Positions 31,065-41,719 of a stretch of DNA of 64,000 bases are shown piece after piece. The stretch is from Chaetoderma sp. LZ-2023a. Taxonomy: Eukaryota > Mollusca > Caudofoveata > Chaetodermatida > Chaetodermatidae. How positions within the stretch are numbered: position 1 is the stretch's first letter; the number at the start of each line of letters is the position of its first letter. Below the pieces are notes generated by a model. That model searched no databases, was not told the origin of the DNA, and saw only the letters and a program-made list of their open reading frames with translations. The DNA is taken from the NCBI GenBank assembly GCA_034401795.1, contig CM067360.1, positions 53,927,768-53,991,767 of the forward strand. The letters run 5' to 3'. Both the position numbers and the translations under genes were made by a program.

Positions 31065-31900
31065 TGCAGTTTACTAGTGTCTCTGGAGAAAGTGGGGCAG
31101 GCCGATTCAGATGTATCTAATGTCATTCTGGTCTCAGAAAACGGATCCGTTATCTCTGAGAATTACAGTAAAAGAACCGTTGATATTCCATCTTTAGTGG
31201 TGGTTATCAGAACAGAATCTCCTGCGAGGTGTTCCTCTACATTCTCCTCAACCACAGATGTCCATCTTTACAGATGCATCGACGATGGGTTGGGGAGCGG
31301 TATTGGACAATCGATCAGTGTCAGGGAAATGGGATCGGACCAATGCGCAGAAACATATCAATGTTCTCGAATTATTAGCGGTGGTATTAGCACTTCGAAA
31401 ATTTGAGATTTTAATCCGAGACAAGATTGTCCTAATAAGGACAGACAACTCGACAGTGGTGTCTTATTTGAACCGCCAAGGCGGGACGAGGTCACCAGAG
31501 TTGTGCATGATGATTTGGAACCTTCTGCTGTGGTGCCAAGAGAGGAATATTATTCTTCGGACAGCACACATTCTAAGAAGACTGAACATCCTAGCAGATG
31601 CGCTCAGTCGAAGGATGATTTGTCATCCGACGGAATGGCAGCTCAACCAATCGGTAGCGGAGGTTCTATTCAAACACTGGGGCAAACCAAATGTGGATCT
31701 ATTTGCGATGAAACTAAATGCAAAGATGGTCACATATGTGTCACCGATCCCGGACCCGCTAGCCTTGGCAGTAGATGCACTGGCGATAAGTTGGAAGGGA
31801 ATGTATGCATATGCGTATCCTCCAACGATTCTCTTCCCAAAAATTCTGGCAAAAATAAGAGAGGGAATATGCCAAGTACTACTGATCGCCGCTCATTGAC
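31065..31900 (+). pseudogene. DIRS A RNase H and following domain
   Basis: RNase H: MSIFTDASTMGWGAVLDN, ELLAVVLAL and LIRTDNSTVVSYLN. Then the block WGKPNVDLFAMKLN, YVSPIPDPLA, DALAISW, YPPTILFPK shared with B, C and D. This is the continuation of the RT part at 24270-25067. Confidence 0.82.
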
Positions 31901-32036
31901 CAGGCCGATCATGGTTTACGGATCTGCTGGACCTTCTGGTCTGCAATCCAATTCCTCTTTCAGACAGAAGGGATCTAATCACTCAGAACAAGGGTCTGTG
32001 TCTTCACGACAGACCGGAAATGTTCAAATTGACTGC

Positions 32037-33037
32037 ATGGATGTTATCAAGCAGCGTGCAATTGAGGGTGGCTTTTCTGAGCAAGCAGCGAAGTTTGTCG
32101 TTTCAGACAGAAGAGGGTCAACCACCAAGACATATAATTATAGAATCAACAAATTTGCAGAGTGGTGTCAGAGAAGAGATATTAATCACTTTTCTGCATC
32201 TGTTCAACATGTAGCAGATTTTATCTGTCATTTATGCGAAGTTGAAAAACTTGTACCTTCAACCCTAGCAGCATATACGTCTGCATTGGCTTCAGTCATT
32301 CCCAGTCTGGCCATTGAAGGAGTTGAGAATGACACTTTGAATGAAGTTATTAAAGGAATGAGCAATCTGCGACCTAGACAGCCAGTTCCTATCCCAGCAT
32401 GGAATCTATTTCTTGTTCTGCAGGTTTTAGGGCATGCTCCCTTTGAACCGATTAGATCTATAGATATTAAACTGTTAACTATTAAATCAGTTTTCTTGGT
32501 TGCAGCAGCATCGGCAAGAAGGAGAAGCGAGACCGTTTTGTCGTCACGGGTGAAGGTTTAAGACTACTTCCACGTCTTTGTTTCCTGGCAAAGAATCAGT
32601 CACTTAAATATCCAGGTCAACCGATCAATTTGCCAAGTTTAATTAGACATGACCCAAACTCTTCTGCTTGGTGTCCTGTCAGATGTCTGAAAATGTATAA
32701 GAAACGTACTGAGGAGTGGAGAGATGACCCGAAATCTCTGTGGTTATGTCTCAAAGCTCCTCATTTTCACGCCTCGAAAGATACTATTTCTCGTTGGATA
32801 GTTGATGCTATTCAGATGTCGCAAAAAATTGCTACAGGAAAGCAGATTGATCGTGCGAACACCCATCAGGTCCGAGCATTAGCAGCAGCATCGGCCCTTT
32901 TTAAAGGTGTCTCATTAGAGGAGGTGATGTCTGTAGCACAATGGCATGCCGAGTCGTCATTCACTGATTTCTACCTTGGCGACATCTCCAGCGCACTTAA
33001 TCCGGTAGCCGTCGCCAATTTGTCGAACCTTAGTTAA
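32037..33037 (+). pseudogene. DIRS A tyrosine recombinase
   Basis: Same domain order as in DIRS B: core-binding domain, ARRRSE box (first Arg), H-x-x-R in HQVRAL, AQWHAESSFTDFYLGD with the Tyr. Broken about once. The sequence is clearly diverged from B, so A and B are different subfamilies. Confidence 0.82.
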
Positions 33038-33840
33038 GCCACATCCGACCACTATTTCACAAACATCACAAGTTACTTCCTCCTGCACTGAAAAAGAGCC
33101 ATGCACATGACCAGTGAACGACTGTGGATCGGGCCGAGCTCCTGGGATGATCAACAAAGAACAAGCACTCAAAATGGTGAGTGTTTACATTAATTAAGTG
33201 ATTAATAATAATTTACTTACAGTCGAAATACCAGACTGCTTAGGTAAATAGTCTGGTGTAAGAGTATACTTGTCCTCTCAAACAGACATTAGACTCATTC
33301 CGATTTGAAAACTTAATCGATATACTAATATTTTTTCAAAATTAGAAGTTGTAGTAGCTTCTTTGCACTCTACTGGACTGCCCTAGCTGAGACTTGGGGC
33401 TGACATGGGTCTGGTGGGTGTTGCATCCCCTTTTTTCGACAGTCCTCTCGATTTTGTGCGGACAAAAGAGGGGGGGACCGCGGTCTAGGCCATGGAAGTT
33501 TAGCACTCTTATGAGTCAGATGGCAGAACCCAAACGTATGCCAGGGTTCTAGTCTCTTCACAACCTTCTCTGTTGGATGGTAGATGAGTGCTGGTTCGAG
33601 CCTCACCTCCTCCCACCGGTATTTCTTGGCTGTTGAAATCCGGAGTTTATCATAATAGTACATCTGGTAAGTATTATTCGAAGTAGAATAAAAAAAGCAT
33701 CCGATTTTGTTTCTGCGGGAATTCTTAATACTTACCAGATGTACTATGGCCCTGCCTCAGCCGCCCCGCTGAGGTAAGGCTGAGCTGCTTTCACTGTTTG
33801 TCAAGGCAAATATAAGACGAATCTGACTGTGATTGGGAAA
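33038..33840 (+). other. DIRS A 3' non-coding part
   Basis: Contains a donor-like AAAATG|GTGAGTG at 33172-33183, a G-rich run (33468-33478) and the internal complementary region 33648-33747. No gene. Confidence 0.55.
33648..33747. repeat. DIRS A internal complementary region
   Basis: Joins complements of the outer ends: left-end complement (GGTAAGTATTATTCGAAGTAG) followed by right-end complement (AAAAAAGCATCCG... to CTTACCAGATG). Confidence 0.88.
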
Positions 33841-33974
33841 TGACTCGGTACCTGGGGCTATGTTAATTCCCGGACACAGTATGGACAGGACCAGGAGAGT
33901 GCAGAGTTTTAATTGTTTATTTTGAGCTAGACTAGATAATAGACATTATCATAATAGTACATCTGGTAAGTATT
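33841..33974. repeat. DIRS A right inverted terminal repeat
   Basis: Complement of 21341-21474; ends with GGTAAGTAT at 33965-33973. The element ends about 37 bp further, at about 34010. Confidence 0.9.
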
Positions 33975-34010
33975 AAGAATTCTCGTAGAAACAAAAGCGG
34001 ATGCTTTTTT

Positions 34011-34079
34011 GAGACACCTTGGCTTTGAATGTGCCAAAGGTACTTGCATTGGCAACATTGCATAGTAGGGCATTCCAGT
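34011..34079 (-). mobile_element. LINE ORF2 C-terminal fragment (left piece)
   Basis: Minus-strand reading across the hAT insertion gives ...FLTTICDWNALL (right piece, 39091-39330) then CNVANASTFGTFKAKV here. That is the 'W-N-x-L-P ... A-S-x-x-x-F-K' end typical of LINE reverse transcriptase proteins. The copy is split by hAT element A and its left end touches DIRS A. Confidence 0.65.
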
Positions 34080-34161
34080 TAGGGTTGCACGATTATTCAC
34101 TTTTCATAATCGCGATCATTTAAAAAAAAATAATCGCGATCATATGATTAATCATGAACTA

Positions 34162-35823
34162 TACACCTGTGCAAAAGTTAAGCACCAGCAAAAACAATAG
34201 AACGTAGGAACATGATGGTACAACTAGGCTGCCATACTTTTTGTCCCCGCGTTAGCTGACATAATTCCAAGTACGAAATGCACATGCATGCATGTCTTCA
34301 CGCCGCTTGATGTCCGTGCGTGGCGGGAAACAGCACGCGTGTTCAGTTATGTAAAAGTCCAGTTTGAGGTGTAGAACATTACATACAGATTTAGGTGACA
34401 AGATTAGGAATTTTGTGTTCATGACCGTGGTTTATTTGTACAGAGAGAATTAGCTCTTGATTGTGAACCGCTATGGCAAGACGAAGGTTAAGTGATCGTG
34501 TGAAATGGCAAATCATAGGCATGCATACCACTGGTATGTCATGCAGAGAGATTGGCAGACAGCTGAACATTAACCATACTGTAATCAGTCGTTTGATTGC
34601 AAAACATGGGCAAACTAACAAGGTGAAGGACAGGCCTAGATCTGGAAGACCGAAGAAGACTACTGCCCGTGATGATCGAGCCCTAGTACGCCTTGTTAGG
34701 AGATCTCCATTCACCAACCGCAGAGTGCTCAGCCAGCAATGGGAAACGTGCAATAGAGTGTCAATGTCTACCGTCAAAAGGAGACTGTATGCTGCTGGCA
34801 TGAAAGCTAGGAGACCTGTCAGATGTCCTCTCCTCACTGCACACCACAAAGAGGAGCGTCTGAGGTGGTGCAACGAAAGAAGACACTGGAACATGAGATC
34901 CTGGAGACGGGTACACTGGTCCGATGAAAGTCGGTTCCTGCTTCATGCCACAGATGGTCGAACTCGTGTATGGAGGTCCAGACGCACAGCGTACGACCAA
35001 CGTAACATCATGGAAGAAGTTCCATTTGGTGGAGGTTCCGTTATGATATGGGGGTGCATCTCATTTGATTGTAAGCTGGATCTGTTGACTGTACCTGGAA
35101 CACTAAATGGACAAAGATATCAAGATTCCATACTGGATAGAGTTGTGGTCCCTCATTTTGTAAATCATGCACCTGGAACCCACCCTATATTCATGGATGA
35201 CAACGCCCGACCACATCGTGCTAGAGCTGTGCATGAATACCTCTGCCAGAATGCCATCGAAACCCTACCATGGCCAGCAAGGAGCCCTGACATGAACTCT
35301 ATTGAGCATATCTGGGACATTCTGGGAAACATGGTGAGAAGGAGGGATCCTCCTGTGCAAGAACCTACAGGAATTAACAGACGCACTCCATCTTGAATGG
35401 CAACGAATACCACAATGGCGTATCAGTCGGTTGGTGATCAGCATGAGACGTCGTGTCCAGGCCGTCATCCAGGCACAAGGTGGATATACCCGGTATTAAT
35501 AATGACAGTCTCAAACTCGTGCACAGATGTTAAACTTCGTTTTCAGACACCATTAATGACAATCTAGCCACGTGTGTCAACTGTAGGGCAATAGTTGTCA
35601 GTTGTGTCAACGTAACCATATTCAGGCCTCGTTTTCAAGTTCAAACAAAAACATACAGTGTTTCCCCACCATCATAATCAGCATTCCTCTAGTTGCATTA
35701 TTACCTCTTGCACTAAGATGGATGGGTACATAAATGTTTATGCTATTGCTTTCTTCATAGCACATGAATATACCCTCGCATGTGCGTAAAAATAGGGTGG
35801 TGCTTAACTTTTGCACAGGTGTA
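34162..35823 (+). mobile_element. Tc1/mariner-type element, 1,662 bp
   Basis: 26-bp perfect terminal inverted repeats (34162-34187 and 35798-35823, TACACCTGTGCAAAAG...), flanked by TA on both sides (34160-34161, 35824-35825), the Tc1 target duplication. One transposase gene inside. Perfect repeats point to recent activity. Confidence 0.92.
34473..35499 (+). pseudogene. Tc1-type transposase, one frameshift near the end
   Basis: Cut-and-paste transposase. Residues 1-60: paired-type helix-turn-helix (CREIGRQLNINHTVISRLI) and a GRP-containing linker (PRSGRPKKT). Residues 65-125: second HTH. Catalytic domain: Asp151 in HWSDESRF, Asp243 in MDDNARPH, Glu278 in SIEHIWD, a DD34E triad. Start ATG at 34473. 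The open frame ends at 35396 (307 aa), but the expected C-terminus (LQELTDALHLEWQRIPQ ... ending at TAA 35497-35499) is in the next frame. This is explained by one extra base near 35358. All catalytic residues lie before the shift, so the damage is to the C-terminal tail of about 45 residues. Full length would be about 340 aa, the family norm. Confidence 0.92.
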
Positions 35824-35911
35824 TATATTAACTACGTCAATGCTGCTTAGAGGATGTTATTATGCTACGGCAGATTGTAGGATTATGGGTTAGGCACATG
35901 GGTATACATAC

Positions 35912-37343
35912 TAGAGCTGGCGGGATTGACATTTACATGACGGTATCGGTACCATAAAAAATACCGCGATACCACGGTATACCGTCATCTGAGGTTGAGG
36001 CATGCCACGAAGTTAGAATAATTTTGTTCATTTCCTTTTCACTTCCATCTTCAATCAACGGTAAATATAGGTAAAATAAATAAATCGGCTTCCTGATTTA
36101 GAGAAGAAAAACATTATGGCTATTGCGACTGTTTAGTTTCACGGTTTTATTAGGTCACTATTTTTATTAACGTAATATCATTCACGGGAATATCGGTCAA
36201 AGTGTGTGGTCAACTCGCTAACTATAACCCGCTGTTTGAGACATTGGAGCGCGCTATTTTCAATCTGGATTGTTCTTGCTATTAATGCATGCAACCAGCA
36301 AATGGTAAATTTTATTTTGGCAGTCGAGCGCTTTGATAAACAGAATCCAGACAAAATCTACGAGTATTTAAATGAGGCCAGTGTTGTACTCTTTTATTTC
36401 TGTTGGAGTCCCGCGAAAACAGGCCTATACACATATAACACAACATTGAATATAGCTGATTCCAAAGCTTCTGATAATTACCGAGTACCCAACGTGCAAA
36501 CTCATTACTCGCCACGCTTCACGTGAACAATGCGTGTAAAAAGCTATTTCCGCGAACTTCCGACGTGTAGCCAGTTGAAAAATTAATTACAAAAACTAAA
36601 ACACTATAATTTTTAGGTGTCGTTACTTAAACTGGATTTAATCCTTAAAGAAATTTCTTAAAATAAGCCAGAAAAATAAAAAATAACGACTTCAACGCTG
36701 CTCGTTGTTAATAAATTAGCATTTGATCAAAATGGTGCGAACAAATACTACGTTTTAGTAAATTTTCATTGATAAATTCAGCATAGTAATGTATTTTCCC
36801 ACGGTCTAGTTCATGAACTTTCAATCAGATACGTCTTTGCAAGATTGTTGTTGCATTTGAATAGCACGCATTTTGTATGTTATTTTGTTATTCTAGCGTG
36901 TTTGTTCGGTGACAAAATGCTGGGAGTAATAAATTACAAATAATAGAAACGGGAATAGGGAATATATTATAGTATAATTACTACCGGCAGACGGCCAGAG
37001 AATGAGTTTAGATGTTTTAAATAAAGCAATTTTACTGTGAGACTTTCAAGACATACATTTGACATACAATTCTGCCTGTCATTATTTTGTAACTGACGAC
37101 TTGATGTTTGTTTTTACAATGACCCTTTCACCTCAACTCGGCTAATAGTTAGGGATGCCTGTATTTTTGGCACTATTAGCACCTATTTACCCTTGGTCAA
37201 GATAGATTTTATGGATCTATTTCTCAAATATTGCTCAAACATTATGGACGGTATTCACGTGATTTGGGAATGTTAACGGTCACGGTATCAGTTCATGGTA
37301 TACCGCGGTCCTCACGGTACTGCCGTCAGACCACCCAGCTCTA
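35912..37343. mobile_element. hAT-type element B, non-autonomous, 8-bp TSD
   Basis: 1,432 bp. Ends TAGAGCTGGCGGGATTGAC and ...CAGACCACCCAGCTCTA are imperfect inverted repeats; subterminal CGGTATACCG-type words occur at both ends. Target duplication ATACATAC at 35904-35911 and 37344-37351. No transposase; interior is AT-rich with only chance ORFs. Nested in hAT element A. Confidence 0.85.
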
Positions 37344-37351
37344 ATACATAC

Positions 37352-39015
37352 ATGGACAGAATACGCCAGTTGCTGATTGCAAACAAAGGAATGTATCAAG
37401 ATTTTTCTAGACGGAAAACGGAAGGTGCCATATTTTGCTTAATTGTAGCCTATGCTCTAATAGAAGCCCACCCTCTAACTTTGACATATGAGCTCCAATG
37501 ATTTCTTAGCAGTTTCAAAATGGCAAAACTCTGTATTAGAAGCCCACCCCCAACTCAGCAGATTGTATCAGAAAATTTGTAAGAATAACGTGTATAATAA
37601 TAACAATCGTGTCCCAGGGTGTGTCTACTTCAGACCGATCTCTGCCCTGATACATTTCCGGCCCTTCTAGAAGTCAATACAGGCCTCGGATTTGTAAATC
37701 TCGACCACCTATTAGATTAATAGTAAGCTACGTATGTTCAAGATATAATAAAGTTTATTCCACACTTGTCAAAATGCGCTTAAAACAGTCTTGGCGTGAT
37801 TAAATAGCTTCATTATAAATATATATTTTAAGACCAAATTTATGTACCAAACACGTATGGGAGAAAATGTGCATCAATTTTGCAATGCCAATCAACATTA
37901 AATGATCCAAATTGAATTATTACGAATGACAATATAGCCGGCTTCTTAAGTTGGCGAGCCAGTGCCTCTTTTGCGATGGAAGGCGGCGTGTTCTCGCGAG
38001 ATATTATACGCTAACGGGAGTTTATCAAACGGGTACCCGTTATTCAGATCAGTATAATACTCAGTTCCTATCGCGCAATGTTAATATATGGAAATTCCCG
38101 AGTTCCGAGTTCCCGATTCCAGAATATTTATATCCAAGTACTCGCTCTAAAATAACCTCTTCAATTGGAGGCGAATCACGTGATTTGTATTTTTTTCGCT
38201 ACTCCATTTTATATCAAATTGTGGATGAATTTTGATGTAATAAACGACATTTATTAAAGGATACGCAATATTTAGGCGCTCAAATCAAATAATTTCACTT
38301 CCCCAATGATGTTTTTAGGTATACATTAAAAGTAAACGTAGGCGGTGAGAATTTTTACGGGAGAAAATGCGTCGAATTTCTGTGGTATCAGTTTTAGAAG
38401 TTTTTGGGGAAAACCGTTAGCGCATAACTATTCAGAGAATGGGGAACACGGGATAAGCATGTGTGATTACAACAACAATGACAAATTCATAGTTTCGCAC
38501 ATCCGGGCGTCTTGAGATTGGCCGCCATTAAAGTTGGGGCAAACTTACTACATGCTAAAGAGGACTGTCCAAAGCAATGCATTGTTTACATTTTCCATGA
38601 AGCTCAAACTATTAAATCTGAGTATCTGTAATAAACCGGTATCAGTAAACATCAAATCATGAGTGAATTTTGCAAGATAGTAAAGAAAATGTAATTAAGG
38701 TTTTACGGCCCATTGCTCGTAATGTTAAATTAGCCCCTCCATAAATGGCGTTGTTCCCAGTGTATTATGGGAAATTTGATTGTGATGACATCATCACGAT
38801 TCTATGAATAGCGACCATGTGAACAATCTTTATTCATCTAAAACTAATCATGAGTCAATACAAACAAATCAGTTATTTATTTAGTTTATTTAATCATTCA
38901 CACATTCGGCTGATAGCCGGATGTTTGTTTCCATGATTGGTAACGCGAGCAGAGTTTCACAAGCGTAAAAGTGTCTTGACAAAAATTTCAACTTGGCTAT
39001 TATACGATTATTTCA
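37352..39015. other. Interior of hAT element A, non-coding
   Basis: AT-rich, no recognisable gene. Two similar words ('TATTAGAAGCCCACCC') lie near 37460 and 37535, a possible short duplication. Confidence 0.5.
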
Positions 39016-39090
39016 TTTTATAATCGTCCACGATCATTTTGAATTATATAATCGCGATTAATCGAATAATCAAAAAATTGTGCAACCCTA

Positions 39091-39330
39091 ATTCCAGTCA
39101 CAGATGGTCGTTAGGAAGAATGACATCTTGTATGCTTCTGTACGACAATGCGGGATCTGAAAGGAGTATTCATGTGCATTTCAAGATCTGTGATTTGGTT
39201 CGAGCAATTTTCCCTCGGAGTTGATATCTATTTGGTTTTGCGAGGTCTTGTACAGCATACAGAGTCCAATATCTTGTTGTTTGCTTTGTAGAGTTCGCCA
39301 TATTTAGTAGCCACCATCAACAGGTTGATT
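39091..39330 (-). mobile_element. LINE ORF2 C-terminal fragment (right piece)
   Basis: Continues the fragment at 34011-34079. Minus-strand reading includes EPNHRS and EAYKMSFFLTTICDWNALL. Frames change, so it is a dead copy. Confidence 0.6.
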
Positions 39331-40420
39331 ATGCTACTTGAAAAGAGCACACAGCAGCGTTAAAAACGAAAGTACTTTTTATAAAAGCCAGCTGAAACCT
39401 GATGAAACCGGGTCAAATCCTATATAAAAACTTATATGTAGATACATGTACTATAAAACCTATATATGGATACTAAATAATTTTCAGACCACAATTCCAC
39501 ATACTGTAACCATGGGTGTTTGCTGTTTAAGAAAATACGAAAATTATGATAGACATCAATACATGATTCAAGATTTAAAGTTGCTTTATTTCATGGTTTT
39601 TCTATACATATTTGTAATAGACTCTAAACAGGCAACCCGTTCAAAGGCATAGCCTATTGAGCGATGGACTCCTTACACATATTACAAAACACTTGTACAT
39701 TAACATATATATGACACATATCACAAGACAATGGCACAGTGACAGAATGTTAAAAATTACTTTGATATGAATACTTACTTATGCAGGAACCTGACTACCC
39801 TTCTGGAGTTATTAGACAGTAAATAAACCTTTTTAAAACTTAAAACATAATATATATAATAAATACATGAAAAGCTGTCTTATCAGTCTAACATCCAGAA
39901 CATGAAATTATGTTAGTCTAATTTGATCTAACAAAATTATTAGTATCCATATATAAGTTTTGTTATCATATATGAATTGCCCGGTTTTGACAGTATTTTA
40001 CCCAGTTTCGCTAGGTTTTACTTATACTTATCTCATACTACCTTCAATAAGATTTAAGCCTTTAGGTAGATCCTTTTGAGGTTTTGAGCAGTAGCATCAG
40101 GTTTTGGCAGGTATCGACCAAACATACTTTCCTGTTAAGAAAAGTGGTTTTGAAATTTTGTCTTTCTTGATCCTACCCCATTCCCATAGATTTACTATGC
40201 CTGGGCTTTCTGTTTGCCACAGAATATGGTTAAAACACTATAAATAAAATTACTAAAATGTTTTCAATGTCTGCAACATTTTAATAGGTAAGACTTTATT
40301 TCTATGATGCATTTTTTGCCAAACGAAGAAAGTGAGGACACTAAATAACAGAAATAAACTCGAGTTACCACTTTTCATGGGGTATAAGAATAAACATAAC
40401 TGAAATTTAAAAAAAAGAGA
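39331..40420. other. Intergenic, no feature seen
   Basis: AT-rich sequence without credible coding potential, RNA or clear repeat. Confidence 0.5.
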
Positions 40421-40424
40421 AATA

Positions 40425-40845
40425 TATTCGCTGTGCGTAGTGCTTACTGTGTGAGAGACTTGAATATGTCAAGGCTCTCAGCTTGTACAGTAGCTGATGG
40501 TAAGACATTCCGGTCCTTGATGGTACGCGCCAACGTGGGAGGAACGATTCTTTGCAGTTCTCATTTCTGCAGGAGGTGACTTGAAAAGACAGGTGGTGTA
40601 TATTTATCAAGAAGTATTTTGGTGGGGTGAGTCATTAATCTTTGTAGACATACATGTACATTTGATTGTAGACGATTTCATAATAATTGCAAGCCATGTT
40701 GATTTACGCTGGTCTTCGAGAGATGGCCATTGGAAATAATTCAACAAACTGCTTACACTTGATCTGTTGTGAAATATGCTGAGTAAGTACTGAGCTGCTC
40801 GTCTTTGGACTATATCTAGCCAGTGAATGCGTAAGTGGTCATTCC
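40425..40845 (-). mobile_element. LINE RT C-terminal fragment
   Basis: Minus-strand reading shows IVQRRAAQYLL, SSVSSLLNYFQWPSLEDQR, then RIVPPTLARTIKDRNVLP and SLDIFKSLTQ. This is the CR1/L2-like end of LINE reverse transcriptases ('LExVQRRAARF ... SSVTxML ... W-x-S-L-E-x-R-R ... F-x-x-R-T-I-x-x-W-N-x-L-P'). In-frame stops are present; dead copy. The 3' end lies near 40400. Confidence 0.7.
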
Positions 40846-41290
40846 TACTTAGTGCTTGTCATAAGTCATGTCTCCGCACATAATTTGTTTAAATATCAAA
40901 ATATTCCATACATGTATTATATTGTATACTACATGTATGTCGCATGCAATACATTAAATATATTTAGAAATGTTATATGTATTTATACATAACATTATAA
41001 TAAATAATTATATGTCATGGGTCCACCCCATCATAGCCTTGCCTTTGGTGGATGCCTATTTTGAATGGTTAAATTATATATCTATGAGGAAATATAGTAT
41101 CCTGAATCTAGGTTCAATTTTCAAAGTTATCTATTTCATAATTGAACAATAGTTGATGAGGCAATTGTTATCCCAGAACCTCCCTCATACAAACAATATC
41201 TTTAGCGAACAGGAACAAGTTAATTATTTACCATTATGTATGGTCAGGTTTAATGAATGTAATATGGTCATAATAATGATGGGGGGTTAG
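40846..41290. other. Intergenic, no feature seen
   Basis: AT-rich, no gene or repeat recognised. Confidence 0.4.
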
Positions 41291-41385
41291 GGGCGGCCTA
41301 GCTCAGTGGTATAGAGCATTCACCTTTGCCGCGAGATTCGAATGCAAATATCACAGGTTCAACCCCACACTCAGGCATGTAGTTA
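41291..41385 (+). mobile_element. tRNA-derived SINE head
   Basis: A box TAGCTCAGTGG at 41299-41309 and B-box GGTTCAACCCC at 41356-41366, with an extra B-like GAGATTCGAA between them, as in the minus-strand copy at 20782-20873. The two ends do not pair into an acceptor stem, so it is not a working tRNA gene. The SINE body probably runs on for 50-100 bp. Confidence 0.65.
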
Positions 41386-41715
41386 GGTGTAAGGCATGTA
41401 GTTCTTGAATTATTAATTAGAGTTATTTTGCATTATTAGATAAACTTGCAAGTCATGTAAGTCCTTGAGAAATACTGAATTACTGATCTTGTATTATATA
41501 TCTTCACTGCCTTTAAATGTCTAGAATCTCAAGCGTTGTTTACTATTGATATTGTTCTTAAGGAAGTTATTATATCTGCTAGCCTTGCCTATATGATATT
41601 ATCATCAATATATAATACTAATATTAAACAACGGTACACTTTCCTGTCAGACACACACATGTACTGTTATTGTCTATGCATACATTCCCAGAAAGCATGT
41701 TTATATGCATACATA
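41386..41715. other. Intergenic, no feature seen
   Basis: AT-rich; may include the SINE tail. Nothing else recognised. Confidence 0.35.
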
Positions 41716-41719
41716 TTAT

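Larger units (their letters stand above)
21327..34010 (+). mobile_element. DIRS element A (outer), carrying DIRS B
   Basis: Tyrosine-recombinase retrotransposon. Inverted terminal repeats at 21341-21474 and 33841-33974 (134 bp each) contain the same sequence in opposite orientation (AATACTTACCAGATG... and ...CATCTGGTAAGTATT). An internal complementary region at 33648-33747 joins the complements of the two outer ends, as in DIRS-1. Parts: Cys/His module (22096-22191), gag (22192-24267), reverse transcriptase (24270-25067), RNase H and following domain (31065-31900), tyrosine recombinase (32037-33037). A second DIRS element, B, sits between the RT and RNase H parts. Without B the copy is about 6.7 kb. 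Old, with several breaks. Confidence 0.9.
34080..39090. mobile_element. hAT-type element A, non-autonomous, 8-bp TSD
   Basis: Termini TAGGGTTGCACGATTATTC (34080 onward) and GAATAATCaaaaaattGTGCAACCCTA (to 39090) are imperfect inverted repeats. Target duplication ATTCCAGT at 34072-34079 and 39091-39098. Eight-base duplications and TAGGGTTGCA-like ends are hAT features. Beneath the ends are AT-rich palindromic words (ATAATCGCGAT). No hAT transposase is seen; after removing the nested elements about 1.9 kb of non-coding sequence remains. It interrupts a LINE fragment. A Tc1-type element and a second hAT element are inserted in it, so it is older than both. Confidence 0.85.

Noticed and set aside
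36206-36526. 106-codon frame inside hAT element B
   Set aside because: No hAT transposase blocks (no dimerisation domain, no DDE region); chance frame in AT-rich DNA.
41291-41375. tRNA gene
   Set aside because: A and B boxes are present but no acceptor-stem pairing, and the same odd double-B layout recurs on the other strand at 20782-20873, so it is a SINE.
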